The notes under the pieces are model-generated. The model saw nothing but the letters and a program-made list of their open reading frames with translations. It searched no databases and was not told the DNA's origin. From contig CAAFVD010000027.1 in assembly GCA_900766355.1 (NCBI GenBank), positions 1 through 47,221 of the forward strand: 47,221 bases of DNA. Reading direction: 5' to 3'. Each line of letters starts with the position of its first letter. The stretch's first letter is position 1. The stretch is from Candidatus Gastranaerophilales bacterium. Its GTDB lineage: Bacteria > Cyanobacteriota > Vampirovibrionia > Gastranaerophilales > Gastranaerophilaceae. Below are positions 16,741 to 25,466 of this stretch, one piece after another. The position numbers and the translations under genes are program-made.

Positions 16741-17370
16741 TTAGCTGATAATTTTTGTTTGTAATGCAAGCAACACTGCTTGAGTTCTGTTTGTAACTTT
16801 TAATTTCTTAAAAATAGTATTCATATGAGTTTTTACCGTAACATCTCGTACGAATAGTTTTTTTGCAATATCCTGATTGCTAGCACCTTTTGCAACCAGC
16901 GAAAGAACTTCTTTTTCTCTTTCGGTTAGTGGTTCAATATCTCCTTCAGGTTTTATTGATATATCCAAAGAAGTATTTGTTTTTTCAGTCTGCCATTTAG
17001 AACGTCTTAAAATTGCCTCAATTCTAGCTAGTAAATTAGGTAAAACGAAAGGTTTTACGATATAATCGTCAGCGCCAATCTTTAAGCCTGAAACAATTTT
17101 ATGTTCTTCGCTAACTGCTGTTATCATTATAACAGGAATATATTTTGTGTTTTTATTTGTTCTGATAGCTTTTAAGGTGTCCCAGCCGTCCATATTTGGC
17201 ATCATAACATCTAATAAGATTAAATCTATAGAGGAATAATCTTTAGATAGTATTTTCAAGGCCTGTACACCGTCTTCTGCGACTGTAACATTGTAACCAT
17301 ACATTGGAAGTGCTTCTTCCAAATATTTAGGGTTATCATCTACTATTAAAATTCTTGCAAAATCTTCCAT
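16741..17370 (-). CDS. NarL/LuxR-type response regulator
   Basis: A 209-residue regulator. The receiver (5-125) carries Asp11-Asp12, phosphoacceptor Asp54 in LLDVMMP, Thr in MITAVS and Lys in IVKPF, all intact. The receiver itself looks OmpR-like (VMMP, VKPF), but the output is a LuxR-type helix-turn-helix: LTEREKEVLSLVAKGASNQD then VKTHMNTIFKKLKV. It follows a second NarL regulator with a 9-bp gap and has an AAGGA site. Two adjacent regulators without a kinase suggest a shared or distant sensor. An interplay with the HD-GYP enzyme of the same operon is inference. Confidence 0.93.
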   Translation of the reverse strand: MEDFARILIVDDNPKYLEEALPMYGYNVTVAEDGVQALKILSKDYSSIDLILLDVMMPNMDGWDTLKAIRTNKNTKYIPVIMITAVSEEHKIVSGLKIGADDYIVKPFVLPNLLARIEAILRRSKWQTEKTNTSLDISIKPEGDIEPLTEREKEVLSLVAKGASNQDIAKKLFVRDVTVKTHMNTIFKKLKVTNRTQAVLLALQTKIIS

Positions 17371-17378
17371 GTCTTTCC

Positions 17379-18029
17379 TTAAACAATATTTTCTTTTAAA
17401 GCCTTTACTGCGGCTTGTAATCTGTCATCAACTTCTAATTTTTGAAGAATACTTGCAACATGCACTTTTGTTGTATTAACGCTTACAAAAAGCTTTTTGG
17501 CAATTTCTATATTGCTGTATCCCTCTGTAATTAATTTAAGAATTTGTGCTTCTCTCGATGTTAAATTATACAATAGTTTAGCATTTGAACAATCATTCAT
17601 TTGTTGTGTATTTGTTGCGGCTTTTAATACAATATTTGATATACTAGGGTCGAACCAAGAAGCGCCATCAAAAACCGAATTTACAACATTTATCAATCTG
17701 TCTAAGTTTATTTCTTTAGAACAATACGCATTAGCACCAGCTTTTAAACTATTTAATACATCTTTTTCATCACTATGAGATGTTAGTACAACAATTTTTA
17801 TGTTTGGGTTTAGGCGTTTTATTTCTTTAGTTGCCTCAATACCATCTATTTCGGGTAATCCTAAATCCATTATCGCTAAGTCAATTTTATTTTCTTTAAC
17901 GATAATGTAAGCATCTTCAGCAGATTTAGCTTCAAATATGGTGTTAACGTAGTCAGCACCTTCAAATGTTGTCTTTAACCCGAATCTTGTTAGTTCATGG
18001 TCTTCTACTATTAAAATGTTGTGTTTCAT
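17379..18029 (-). CDS. NarL/LuxR-type response regulator
   Basis: A 216-residue regulator with a NarL-like receiver: Glu9-Asp10, phosphoacceptor Asp55 in IMDLGLP, LTSHSD and the conserved Lys in YCSKEI. The C-terminal LuxR helix-turn-helix has LTSREAQILKLITEGYSN and NTTKVHVASILQKL. The gene overlaps the 3' end of the upstream TPR gene by 35 bp and precedes a second regulator by 9 bp, so the three are translated from one message. No partner kinase is in the window. Confidence 0.94.
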   Translation of the reverse strand: MKHNILIVEDHELTRFGLKTTFEGADYVNTIFEAKSAEDAYIIVKENKIDLAIMDLGLPEIDGIEATKEIKRLNPNIKIVVLTSHSDEKDVLNSLKAGANAYCSKEINLDRLINVVNSVFDGASWFDPSISNIVLKAATNTQQMNDCSNAKLLYNLTSREAQILKLITEGYSNIEIAKKLFVSVNTTKVHVASILQKLEVDDRLQAAVKALKENIV

Positions 18030-19494
18030 TTGCTACCCGATTTATTATATTTTTCTGTGAATTATTAATGCTTGTTTCTTTTGTTTTCAATAGGTTTTGA
18101 TAATAATAATACCTATAGTTTTTATCGTCAAGATAGTTTGCTATAACAAGACAATTTTTTGCGAAATTTATGTTACCATTTTCAATCATTATTCTTGCTA
18201 AATCAATCCAGGCATCTTGATACATTATATTTAACGATAATGCTTTTTTTAAATATTCAATTTCTTGATTTTCACTATCCAATCCAAGTTTATAATAAGC
18301 TATATAAGAGTTTGGGTACTCTTTAATTATATTTTTATATAAATCATTACTGCGTTTAGAACCTGACAATTTTGAATATACAGAGGCTTTCTTTTCTTCC
18401 GCTAATTGTTTTAAAGGTTTGTGTGATGATATTTGTTTGTAATATTTTAAAGCACTCTTTAAATCACCTTCTTTAGCCTTTAAATCTCCCATTGTTAATA
18501 AACAATTTTGGTTATTCTTTGTTATTTTATTTGTTTTTTTGATATATTCTTGAGTTTTTATATAATCTCCTTGTTCAAAAGAACATCTTGCTAACATAGA
18601 ATATAACTTTGCATTATCTTTTTTATTTTTGTTACTCAAAGATGTTTGAAAGATTCGTGCAGATTTTGTGTAATTCTTTTCACAGAAATAATACATTCCT
18701 AAATGAAAATTTTTATCAAAGCTTTTTTGAGATGTTAAATATAGAATAAATTCTTCTGCAGAATTTATCTTGTCTAACAAAGAGGCTGTTGTTATTTGTT
18801 GTGATTTTATATCTTTTATAATTTTTTTAGAATATTTACCTTTTTTTTCTCCAGCTAAAATTTTAGCTTCTAATATTCTATAGTTTATGTTATTTGGGTT
18901 ATGTTTTATACAACTATCAACATACTTTTTTGCATTGTTAATATCGTTAAGTTTAAAATACCCTAGAGCCATAAGATAATTTGCATAATCGTAATCTTTT
19001 AAATATCGTTGATATTGAGATAGTTCGTTTACAGATTCTTTTGATTGGTCGTTGTATAAAATATTTGAAGATAATTCCGCAAGAATAAGTATATCTTCTT
19101 TTGACATCGAAACTTTAGGGTAATAGAACTTTTTTATATCTTGATAATTTGTGTTGGAAATGTCTTTATCTTTAGTTGAATTAAAAGCTAATTCTGATAG
19201 GTCGAAAAACCCTAACTCTGCAGTTTTATCAGCTATTAATAACAAATAAAAGTCATTGTCTTTATTTTTTTCTATAAGCTTACTAAAATCATCGTACGCA
19301 ATTTTAATGTTTAAGTTTTCAAATTTGTTTATTGTTGAAGAAAAATTTTTTTTAAATTCATTATTGTTTTGTAACTCTTGAGTTTTTACAATATCTGTTG
19401 AAAATGTAGGGTCGATATTCTGCTCTGCATAGACATTATAGCTAATGAGCATAGAAAAAAGTATAGAGTATGTGATTTTATGCTTGAGCTGCAT
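17995..19494 (-). CDS. Secreted tetratricopeptide-repeat protein
   Basis: A 499-residue protein with a Sec signal peptide (MQLKHKITYSILFSMLISYN, cleavage after VYA at residue 23). The rest is helical with TPR-like units, for example YANYLMALGYFKLNDINNAK, AKLYSMLARCSFEQGDYIKT, CLLTMGDLKAKEGDLKSALK and YYKLGLDSENQEIEYLKKAL. It is expected in the periplasm or envelope as a protein-binding scaffold. The start overlaps the HD-GYP gene by 17 bp and its end overlaps the response-regulator gene by 35 bp. An extracytoplasmic sensing or assembly role tied to the regulators is inference from this tight linkage. Confidence 0.85.
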   Translation of the reverse strand: MQLKHKITYSILFSMLISYNVYAEQNIDPTFSTDIVKTQELQNNNEFKKNFSSTINKFENLNIKIAYDDFSKLIEKNKDNDFYLLLIADKTAELGFFDLSELAFNSTKDKDISNTNYQDIKKFYYPKVSMSKEDILILAELSSNILYNDQSKESVNELSQYQRYLKDYDYANYLMALGYFKLNDINNAKKYVDSCIKHNPNNINYRILEAKILAGEKKGKYSKKIIKDIKSQQITTASLLDKINSAEEFILYLTSQKSFDKNFHLGMYYFCEKNYTKSARIFQTSLSNKNKKDNAKLYSMLARCSFEQGDYIKTQEYIKKTNKITKNNQNCLLTMGDLKAKEGDLKSALKYYKQISSHKPLKQLAEEKKASVYSKLSGSKRSNDLYKNIIKEYPNSYIAYYKLGLDSENQEIEYLKKALSLNIMYQDAWIDLARIMIENGNINFAKNCLVIANYLDDKNYRYYYYQNLLKTKETSINNSQKNIINRVANETQHFNSRRP

Positions 19495-21130
19495 TTACAA
19501 GAGTCCCCATATAATAGAAATTAAATTTATTAACAAGTTCAGAGTCTTTGCCAGAGTTTATTGTGTTATACAAATCTAACAATGTATATTTTGACAAAAT
19601 TTCTTTATCTTCGTTATTTAATAACATATGATTTTCTGTTAAGAATACTTCCGTTATTTTATCAAGAGTTATTGATAAAAACTTATCAACTACATTTTTA
19701 TCAAAATGAGTGCCTGAATCACCAATAAGAATACTAATTACTTTAACAATTGGCATTTTATCACGATAATGACGTTTTGATGTGATAGCATCAAAAACAT
19801 CAGAAACTGCAAGTATTCTACCTCCAAAAGGAATTTCCTCACCTTTTAGATGTCTATAATAACCTGTACCGTCATATTTTTCGTGGTGAGAACAAGCTAT
19901 TTCTGTAATTAGTTTAAACTCATCAGACATGTGAATCTTTTCTAGAATATTGTGTGTGATTTCAACGTGTTGTTGTATATGTTGATATTCTTCAGGTGTA
20001 AGTTTTCCTTCTTTTTGTAAAACTGAATCTCTTATACCGATTTTTCCAATATCATGTAATGCTGCTGCTTTTTGGATAATTTCAATATCTTTTTCACTCA
20101 TGTTAAATTCTTGAGCAATCAATGTCGCATACATTCTTACTCTTGTAGAATGACCTGATGTGATTTTATCACGTGCATCAATAGATGCAGCTAATGTGCT
20201 AATAAAACTATCAAATACAATTTTTTGTTCTTTGAGTAATTCGTTTTGACGTTCAAATAATGTTGCATTTTCAAGAGAAATACCAGCACTAGAACCGATT
20301 GTAACTAACAAATCTTCATCTTCTTCAGTGAAGTAACCTGTCATTTTGTTAAGAACTTGAAAAACACCTATCGTTTCTTGATTGATATTTTTTATCGGCA
20401 TACATAATATTGTTTTTGTCCTGTATCCAGTTTCTTTATCTATGTCTTTATTAAATCTGCTATCTGAATACGCATCTTTTATGTTAATAGTTTCACCTGT
20501 TTGAAAAACGTGCCCAGCAAGTCCTTGATTTGCTTTGAAACGAAGTTCTGTACTTCCAAGTCCAAGTGCAACTTTTGACCATAATTCATCGGTTTCTTTG
20601 TTGTAAAGAAAGACAGTACATCTATCAGCTTGAATTGCTTCTTTTGTTTCTTCTGCAATTGTTTGCATAAGTTTATCAATGTTTTTTTCCGCAGCAACGG
20701 CTTGACCTATTTTTACGAGAGCTAAAAGAGGGTCTTTTTTTATTGCAGAAATATACATGCTTCCATTGGGAATATGGTTCATTAAATCTACTAAATTGCG
20801 TAAAAAATCTTCTTTTGCATATTTTGAGGCATATCTTTTAGCATTGTTATAGTGTAGCGAATAGATATTGTTGTTTTCACTATAATTAATAAAACCTAAT
20901 AAAAATTCATACAAAATTTTATCTGAGATGTCTTCATTGTTTTCAAATAGAATTTTAGCATCTTCAAAATTTATTAAAGATGAGTTAAAATCTCCATTAA
21001 TATAGTTTGCTAAGCCTAATAAACAGTTGAAAATTGCAGGATAAACTGAGTTATCTTCATTTTTCATTGCCTTTTGTGGGTTTTCTATAATTTTATTAAG
21101 TAGATTAGTTATGTATAATTCTTTGTTCAT
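19478..21130 (-). CDS. GAF-HD-GYP cyclic-di-GMP phosphodiesterase
   Basis: A 550-residue soluble protein. Residues 1-135 are helical and TPR-like, and 140-295 form a GAF sensor (ADRCTVFLYNKETDELWSKV, GHVFQTGE, TKTILCMPI). Residues 305-500 are an HD-GYP domain with intact catalytic residues: SIDARD, GHSTRV, ALHDIGKIGI (His359-Asp360), HHEKYDGTGYY (415-425) and DVFDAITSKRHYR. The GYP signature reads GYY, a mild change seen in active members. It would hydrolyse c-di-GMP. It is the first gene of the minus-strand signalling operon, with ribosome site GAGG and a good promoter at 21161-21189. Confidence 0.93.
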   Translation of the reverse strand: MNKELYITNLLNKIIENPQKAMKNEDNSVYPAIFNCLLGLANYINGDFNSSLINFEDAKILFENNEDISDKILYEFLLGFINYSENNNIYSLHYNNAKRYASKYAKEDFLRNLVDLMNHIPNGSMYISAIKKDPLLALVKIGQAVAAEKNIDKLMQTIAEETKEAIQADRCTVFLYNKETDELWSKVALGLGSTELRFKANQGLAGHVFQTGETINIKDAYSDSRFNKDIDKETGYRTKTILCMPIKNINQETIGVFQVLNKMTGYFTEEDEDLLVTIGSSAGISLENATLFERQNELLKEQKIVFDSFISTLAASIDARDKITSGHSTRVRMYATLIAQEFNMSEKDIEIIQKAAALHDIGKIGIRDSVLQKEGKLTPEEYQHIQQHVEITHNILEKIHMSDEFKLITEIACSHHEKYDGTGYYRHLKGEEIPFGGRILAVSDVFDAITSKRHYRDKMPIVKVISILIGDSGTHFDKNVVDKFLSITLDKITEVFLTENHMLLNNEDKEILSKYTLLDLYNTINSGKDSELVNKFNFYYMGTLVNAAQA

Positions 21131-21160
21131 ATCGCCTCAAAGTAGTGTGCTCATAAGTTA

Positions 21161-21189
21161 AATATATACTATTTTGCGCTTTTTTTCAA
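21161..21189 (-). promoter_or_regulatory. Promoter of the HD-GYP/response-regulator operon
   Basis: On the minus strand TTGAAA (21184-21189), a 17-bp spacer and TATATT (21161-21166), about 30 bp before the ATG at 21130. It is a near-consensus housekeeping promoter. Confidence 0.7.
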
Positions 21190-21193
21190 GGAA

Positions 21194-22060
21194 TTATTTT
21201 CTTGATTTAATGTTGTTTTCAAACTGTTTTAGAACGTCAGTACCTACTAATTGTTCTAGTCTAGAACGGGCATCTGTATAATTCCCTCTCGCTTTTGCTA
21301 ACAAATCCATAGATTCTCTATAATATGCATCAGTTATTAAAATAACTTCTCTTGTTGTATTTTGAGCCTTTTCGTAGTTTTCGTTTCTTCTTTTAGCCAT
21401 TTTTTCTGTCATGTTTAGAATCTCTCGAGTTGTCATATAATCAAAATAACAATCGACTACTTTTTGCTGGAGTTCGTCAACTTTGCGTACAAGAATAATC
21501 ATGTCGGCATCTCCGACTTTTGTATATTTGTAGTTTAAAGCTTTGGTATCTTGTGACATTATCCCAAGAGTATTTCCACCAACAAGAGAAGCACATGCCA
21601 GTAGTGGATTTCCTGTTGTTGCACCTAGTAATGTGGACATGCTTGCAATACTTGTCAAAACTTTTTTTATAGCATTGTTATCAGGCTTGTCTTTATCTGG
21701 ATTTGCAAGCTTGTACAAAGCATATTTTATTGTGTCACTTTGTGTTGCTGCACCTTGCCATAATATAGATAAATCGCCAAGCATATCTTTATAATCAATT
21801 TCTAAGGATTGTGATATTTCAGAGGAAATTCTTTTAATGCTCAAATCTGCATAAGTTAGGTTTTCTATTTTATCTTGTCCGATTACTTTTACCGTTTCTT
21901 TTTGAATCTTTGTGTCTATATCTATTTTGTTTTCTATATCATTAGTCGTACCAACTCTATAAGCTGGCTCTTTTACTGTATTTAGGTCATCATACTCTAT
22001 CCCAAGAGCATAAGATTGAACGATAGTTAGCATCAATGCTAGTGAAATTAATTTTTTCAT
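21194..22060 (-). CDS. Secreted protein of unknown function, paralogue of the upstream gene
   Basis: A 288-residue protein with a signal peptide (MKKLISLALMLTIVQSYA). A polar segment follows, then a conserved core ILWQGAATQSDTIKYALYKL, a Gly/Ala-rich hydrophobic stretch (about 140-170) and long helices to the end. The last part (TREVILITDAYYRESMDLLA and GNYTDARSRLEQLVG) resembles the long amphipathic helices of TolC-like efflux proteins, but no complete TolC repeat is visible. Its ATG overlaps the stop of the upstream paralogue in an ATGA arrangement. Function unknown; an envelope location is likely. Confidence 0.75.
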   Translation of the reverse strand: MKKLISLALMLTIVQSYALGIEYDDLNTVKEPAYRVGTTNDIENKIDIDTKIQKETVKVIGQDKIENLTYADLSIKRISSEISQSLEIDYKDMLGDLSILWQGAATQSDTIKYALYKLANPDKDKPDNNAIKKVLTSIASMSTLLGATTGNPLLACASLVGGNTLGIMSQDTKALNYKYTKVGDADMIILVRKVDELQQKVVDCYFDYMTTREILNMTEKMAKRRNENYEKAQNTTREVILITDAYYRESMDLLAKARGNYTDARSRLEQLVGTDVLKQFENNIKSRK

Positions 22061-22866
22061 CTTATATTCCCTTTCACTAATGTTGCATTGAAATCATATT
22101 GATATATAGAGAGTTTATCAACAGCTGTTTTTCCTGCTAATCTTTGTAGTGTGGAATGGTATTTTCTTGCCAGTTGTTCTTCTTTATATTCTTGTATTTT
22201 AAGATTGTCGTATAGTGATGATGATATCGCAATATCAAGTATATCATCACTATCTAGAGCCTTTTCATAATTTCGGCTATATAATAACATTCTAGAACGA
22301 GTATCTTTTATTGCGTTTAATGAATTTTTGTAATTATAGTATGTTGAAATTAATGTGTCTTGTAGGTTTTCTATCAATCCCGCAAGTTCAATCATTTCTG
22401 TATCCGTTAGAGGTACTTCTTGAGGAATATTTTTTTTGTTAATTAATTGTTGAGCCAACCTTCCTGCTGAAAATGCAGAGGTTTGAATAGCAGCATTTGA
22501 GCCTGCTAGTGTTGGCAAGAAAGATGCGCCTGAAACTATTGCAGATAAAGTTTTTGCCATAAGTGAAGAATGTATTCTTCTTTGACTTTCTGGAGTCGCA
22601 AGTTTTTTTAGTGCAAATTCTATTACTTTGTTGTTTTCAACAGTTCCTTTCCAAAGGATTTCAATATCAGCTACATCTTTTTCTTTTTGTAAAGATATTA
22701 ATTCGTCTAATACCCGTTGGTCAGTAATAAGTAGAGAACCTTTTATTGTTTTTTGTTGTTCAGGAAGTTTGTATGTTTCTTTAGGCATATCACCGAGAGT
22801 AATCTCCTCTATAGCATAAGAGGGGAGTGCCATTGATATTAATAACAATATTACAAACTTTTTCAT
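22057..22866 (-). CDS. Secreted protein of unknown function, first of a tandem paralogous pair
   Basis: A 269-residue protein when started at 22866, where MKKFVILLLISMALPSYA forms a clean signal peptide; the open frame extends 42 codons further upstream but with non-coding character. It shares with the next gene the block (D/S)xxILWxGxxxxxxxIxxALxKLAxP, a Gly/Ala-rich hydrophobic middle and a C-terminal helical part with NYEKA. The shared order and signal-peptide ends (SYA) show a tandem duplication. TGCTATAAG ends 6 nt before the ATG and no Shine-Dalgarno is seen, so this may be another leaderless message. Confidence 0.72.
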   Translation of the reverse strand: MKKFVILLLISMALPSYAIEEITLGDMPKETYKLPEQQKTIKGSLLITDQRVLDELISLQKEKDVADIEILWKGTVENNKVIEFALKKLATPESQRRIHSSLMAKTLSAIVSGASFLPTLAGSNAAIQTSAFSAGRLAQQLINKKNIPQEVPLTDTEMIELAGLIENLQDTLISTYYNYKNSLNAIKDTRSRMLLYSRNYEKALDSDDILDIAISSSLYDNLKIQEYKEEQLARKYHSTLQRLAGKTAVDKLSIYQYDFNATLVKGNIR

Positions 22867-23032
22867 AATAAACTTATAGCATGATGGTGTCAAAAAATCC
22901 AAAAAGCTTGATTTTTTAAAATAAATTGTAAAATTTGAATCGAAATATAAATCCAATGGTCTATAAATATCAACCAAACGGATGTTACCCACTTCTCTTA
23001 TAATCTATACAATAAACTGTGGAGAGAGGTAG

Positions 23033-23812
23033 ATGAAGATAGATACAAAAAAAGAAACTAAAAAAGTTTCTGATGTTTCGGTAAGTGTAGCTCGTAAAGA
23101 AACGTCAGATGCTTATAAGTTGTGCGTAAAAGGTGATGCCTTAAGGTTGGCAAATCTTCATCAAGAATCTATTTCAAAGTATTTGCAATCAATAATGTTA
23201 AACCGTATGAATCCTGATTCTTATTATGGTTTGGGAGTATCTTATAAATATTTGGGTAATTATGAAAAGGCAATTGAATGTCTTTTGAAAAGTGTTGAAC
23301 AAGATAATCAGAAGTTTGATACCTTTTATGAGTTAGGGATTTGTCATTTGTTAGATGGTAAACCTGAATGTGCTATTGAATATTTAATAAGAGCTATTCT
23401 ATTAGATTCTGAAAATCCTGATGTACAAATACAGTTAGCATTAGCTCATGAATTAGTAGGTGAAGAAGATTTAGCTATGTTGATTTATGATAAGTTAATA
23501 GAAACAAAACCTGCGTATTTAAAGGCTTATAGTCATAAAGCGGCGTTATTAATTTGTCAGGGTAAATATTTTGAAGCCAGTAAGTTGTTTTTTACAATAC
23601 TTAAAAAGAATCCAAATTATCATAAAGCTTATCTTGGTATGGGTGTCTGTCTTGAAAATTTGCATAAGCTTGCAGATGCAAAAAGATATTATAAAAAATA
23701 TTTAGACAAGAAACCACATTCAAAACATGCTGAATTTGTTCAATCAAAGTTAAATAATTTAAGAAAAAGTAAAAATATTACTAATCCAATTGGTTTAAAG
23801 ATAAGTGATTAA
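23033..23812 (+). CDS. Cytoplasmic TPR protein
   Basis: A 259-residue protein with about six consecutive TPR units from residue 28 to 245, for example SYYGLGVSYKYLGNYEKAIE, FYELGICHLLDGKPECAIEY, VQIQLALAHELVGEEDLAML and AYLGMGVCLENLHKLADAKR. A Lys/Ser/Val-rich 25-residue head precedes them. There is no signal peptide, so it acts in the cytoplasm, probably as a binding scaffold. GAGAGAGG upstream of the ATG is the ribosome site. It is divergent from the secreted pair and 69 bp before gatA. No specific partner is evident. Confidence 0.88.
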   Translation: MKIDTKKETKKVSDVSVSVARKETSDAYKLCVKGDALRLANLHQESISKYLQSIMLNRMNPDSYYGLGVSYKYLGNYEKAIECLLKSVEQDNQKFDTFYELGICHLLDGKPECAIEYLIRAILLDSENPDVQIQLALAHELVGEEDLAMLIYDKLIETKPAYLKAYSHKAALLICQGKYFEASKLFFTILKKNPNYHKAYLGMGVCLENLHKLADAKRYYKKYLDKKPHSKHAEFVQSKLNNLRKSKNITNPIGLKISD

Positions 23813-23822
23813 ATTCTGATTT

Positions 23823-23851
23823 TTGTTCTCTTTATATTTTTCTGTTATAAT
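23823..23851 (+). promoter_or_regulatory. Promoter of gatA
   Basis: TTGTTC (23823-23828), a 17-bp spacer and TATAAT (23846-23851) preceded by TGT, which makes an extended -10 (TGnTATAAT). The leader to the ATG at 23882 contains the ribosome site AGGAGAAG. Confidence 0.7.
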
Positions 23852-23881
23852 AATCTCATTAATTAATGTTTAGGAGAAGTT

Positions 23882-25363
23882 ATGAACGAATTATTGAAAA
23901 AGAGTGCTGCAGAGCAAAGTTTAGCTCTAAAAAATAAAGAGGTTTCAGCAGTTGAGTTGACAACGGCTACTATAAATAAGATTAAAGAAATTGATGAAAA
24001 ATTAGGAGCTTTCAACTCTCTAACAGAGGATACTGCTTTAGAAACTGCAAAAAAAGTTGATGAAAAGATTGCAAAAGGTGAAGAATTACCATTAATGGCT
24101 GGTATTCCTTTAGCTTTAAAAGATAATATGAATTTAATTGGTTCAAAGACAACTGCATCAAGCAAAATTTTAGAAAATTTTGTATCACCTTATAATGCAA
24201 CTGTTACTCAAAAGTTACTTGATAATTTAGTTCCAATTATAGGTAAAACAAATTTAGATGAATTCGCTATGGGTTCTTCAAATGAAAACTCTGCATTCAA
24301 AAAGGTTCATAACCCTTGGAATCTTAATAAAGTTCCTGGAGGTTCATCAGGTGGTTCTGCAGCTGCAGTTGCAGCTTGTGAAGCAACATTAGCATTAGGT
24401 TCAGATACTGGCGGAAGTATTCGTTTGCCAGCAAGTTTTTGTGGTGTAGTTGGTATGAAACCTACTTATGGTAAAGTTTCAAGATATGGTTTGATTGCTT
24501 TTGCATCATCTCTCGATCAAATTGGTCCGTTCTCAAGAACAGTAGAAGATTCAGCAAATCTTCTAGAAGTTATTTCAGGACATGATCCACATGATTCAAC
24601 ATCATTGAATTTACCTGTAGAGCATTATTCTCAATCCTTGAATAATGATATTAAAGGAATGAAAATAGGTGTTGTAAAAGAACTTATGGGAGAAGGTCTT
24701 TCACCTTGCGTTGAAAAAGCTGTTCAAAATGCTATTGAAACTTATAAAAAATTAGGTGCTGAGATTGTTGAAATTTCTTTATCAAAAATCAAGTATTCAA
24801 TAGGTATTTATTATATTTTAGCAACTGCTGAATGTAGTTCAAACTTAGCTAGATTTGATGGTGTAAGATATGGACATAGAACTGACAATCCTGAAAATCT
24901 ACTTGAAATGTATTGCAAATCAAGAGCAGAAGGCTTTGGAGATGAAGTTAAACGTAGAATAATGTTAGGAACTTATGCTCTAAGTTCAGGATATTATGAT
25001 GCTTATTATAAAAAAGCACAACAAATGCGTAGATTAGTAACTAATGAGTTTGTTGAGGCGTTTAATAAAGTTGATGCTTTGATAGCTCCAACTTGTCCAA
25101 ATACAGCATTCGATTTAGGTTCTCGTTCAGAAGACCCATTAGCTATGTATTTAACAGATATTGCTACAATTTCATCAAACTTAGCAGGTATTCCAGCGAT
25201 GAGTGTTCCTGCTGGTTTTGATACAGACGGTATGCCAATTGGTTTACAAATTATGGCTCCTCAATTAGCAGAAGCAAAATTGTTTAATATAGCTTACAGA
25301 TTTGAACAAGCTAATGATTTTTATAAATCAATTGCACCAGATATTTGTGCTTGTGCAAAATAG
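23882..25363 (+). CDS. gatA: Glutamyl-tRNA(Gln)/aspartyl-tRNA(Asn) amidotransferase subunit A
   Basis: A 493-residue amidase-signature enzyme. The Ser-cisSer-Lys triad is visible as Lys80 (ALKDN), Ser155 in PGGSSGGSA and Ser179 in GSDTGGSIRLPAS. GatA releases ammonia from glutamine for GatB to amidate Glu-tRNA(Gln) or Asp-tRNA(Asn). Length and the C-terminal SNLAGIPAMSVPAGF and LPIGLQ-like region (MPIGLQIMAP) fit GatA rather than other amidases. gatB and gatC are not adjacent, as in many bacteria where the subunits are dispersed. It is followed by rpmI after 103 bp. Confidence 0.95.
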   Translation: MNELLKKSAAEQSLALKNKEVSAVELTTATINKIKEIDEKLGAFNSLTEDTALETAKKVDEKIAKGEELPLMAGIPLALKDNMNLIGSKTTASSKILENFVSPYNATVTQKLLDNLVPIIGKTNLDEFAMGSSNENSAFKKVHNPWNLNKVPGGSSGGSAAAVAACEATLALGSDTGGSIRLPASFCGVVGMKPTYGKVSRYGLIAFASSLDQIGPFSRTVEDSANLLEVISGHDPHDSTSLNLPVEHYSQSLNNDIKGMKIGVVKELMGEGLSPCVEKAVQNAIETYKKLGAEIVEISLSKIKYSIGIYYILATAECSSNLARFDGVRYGHRTDNPENLLEMYCKSRAEGFGDEVKRRIMLGTYALSSGYYDAYYKKAQQMRRLVTNEFVEAFNKVDALIAPTCPNTAFDLGSRSEDPLAMYLTDIATISSNLAGIPAMSVPAGFDTDGMPIGLQIMAPQLAEAKLFNIAYRFEQANDFYKSIAPDICACAK

Positions 25364-25373
25364 TTTTTTGTAC

Positions 25374-25401
25374 TTGCATTTATAGATTGATAATGTAGAA
25401 T
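25374..25401 (+). promoter_or_regulatory. Candidate promoter of rpmI-rplT
   Basis: TTGCAT (25374-25379), a 16-bp spacer and TAGAAT (25396-25401). A less well-spaced alternative uses TTGTAC (25368) with GATAAT (25389). Either would give a leader that includes the hairpin at 25409-25443. Confidence 0.45.
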
Positions 25402-25408
25402 AAAATTA

Positions 25409-25443
25409 ACCGAGATATAGTGCGTTGGTATGCCTTATCCGGT
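25409..25443 (+). promoter_or_regulatory. Leader hairpin before rpmI
   Basis: ACCG-A-GATA (25409-25417) can pair with TATCCGGT (25436-25443), leaving one bulged A and an 18-nt loop. It lies 11 bp before the AGGAG ribosome site of rpmI. In other bacteria L20 represses its own operon by binding a leader that mimics its 23S rRNA site, so a similar role is possible here, but no specific L20-site mimicry was established. Confidence 0.35.
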
Positions 25444-25466
25444 ATGAAAATAAAAGGAGAAACGAA

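Noticed and set aside
22888..22893. Perfect TTGACA on the minus strand as -35 of the secreted pair
   Set aside because: With 17-bp spacing its -10 (TATTAT) would overlap the start codon at 22866, and with the visible TATAAG the spacer is only 9 bp. An extended -10 alone is more plausible.
22867..22992. N-terminal extension of the first secreted paralogue
   Set aside because: The extra 42 codons bury the signal peptide and have no matching segment in the paralogue.
24012..24200. Minus-strand open frame inside gatA
   Set aside because: It lies wholly within the well-supported gatA gene in another frame, has no ribosome site and no family resemblance; the same holds for the other nested frames.
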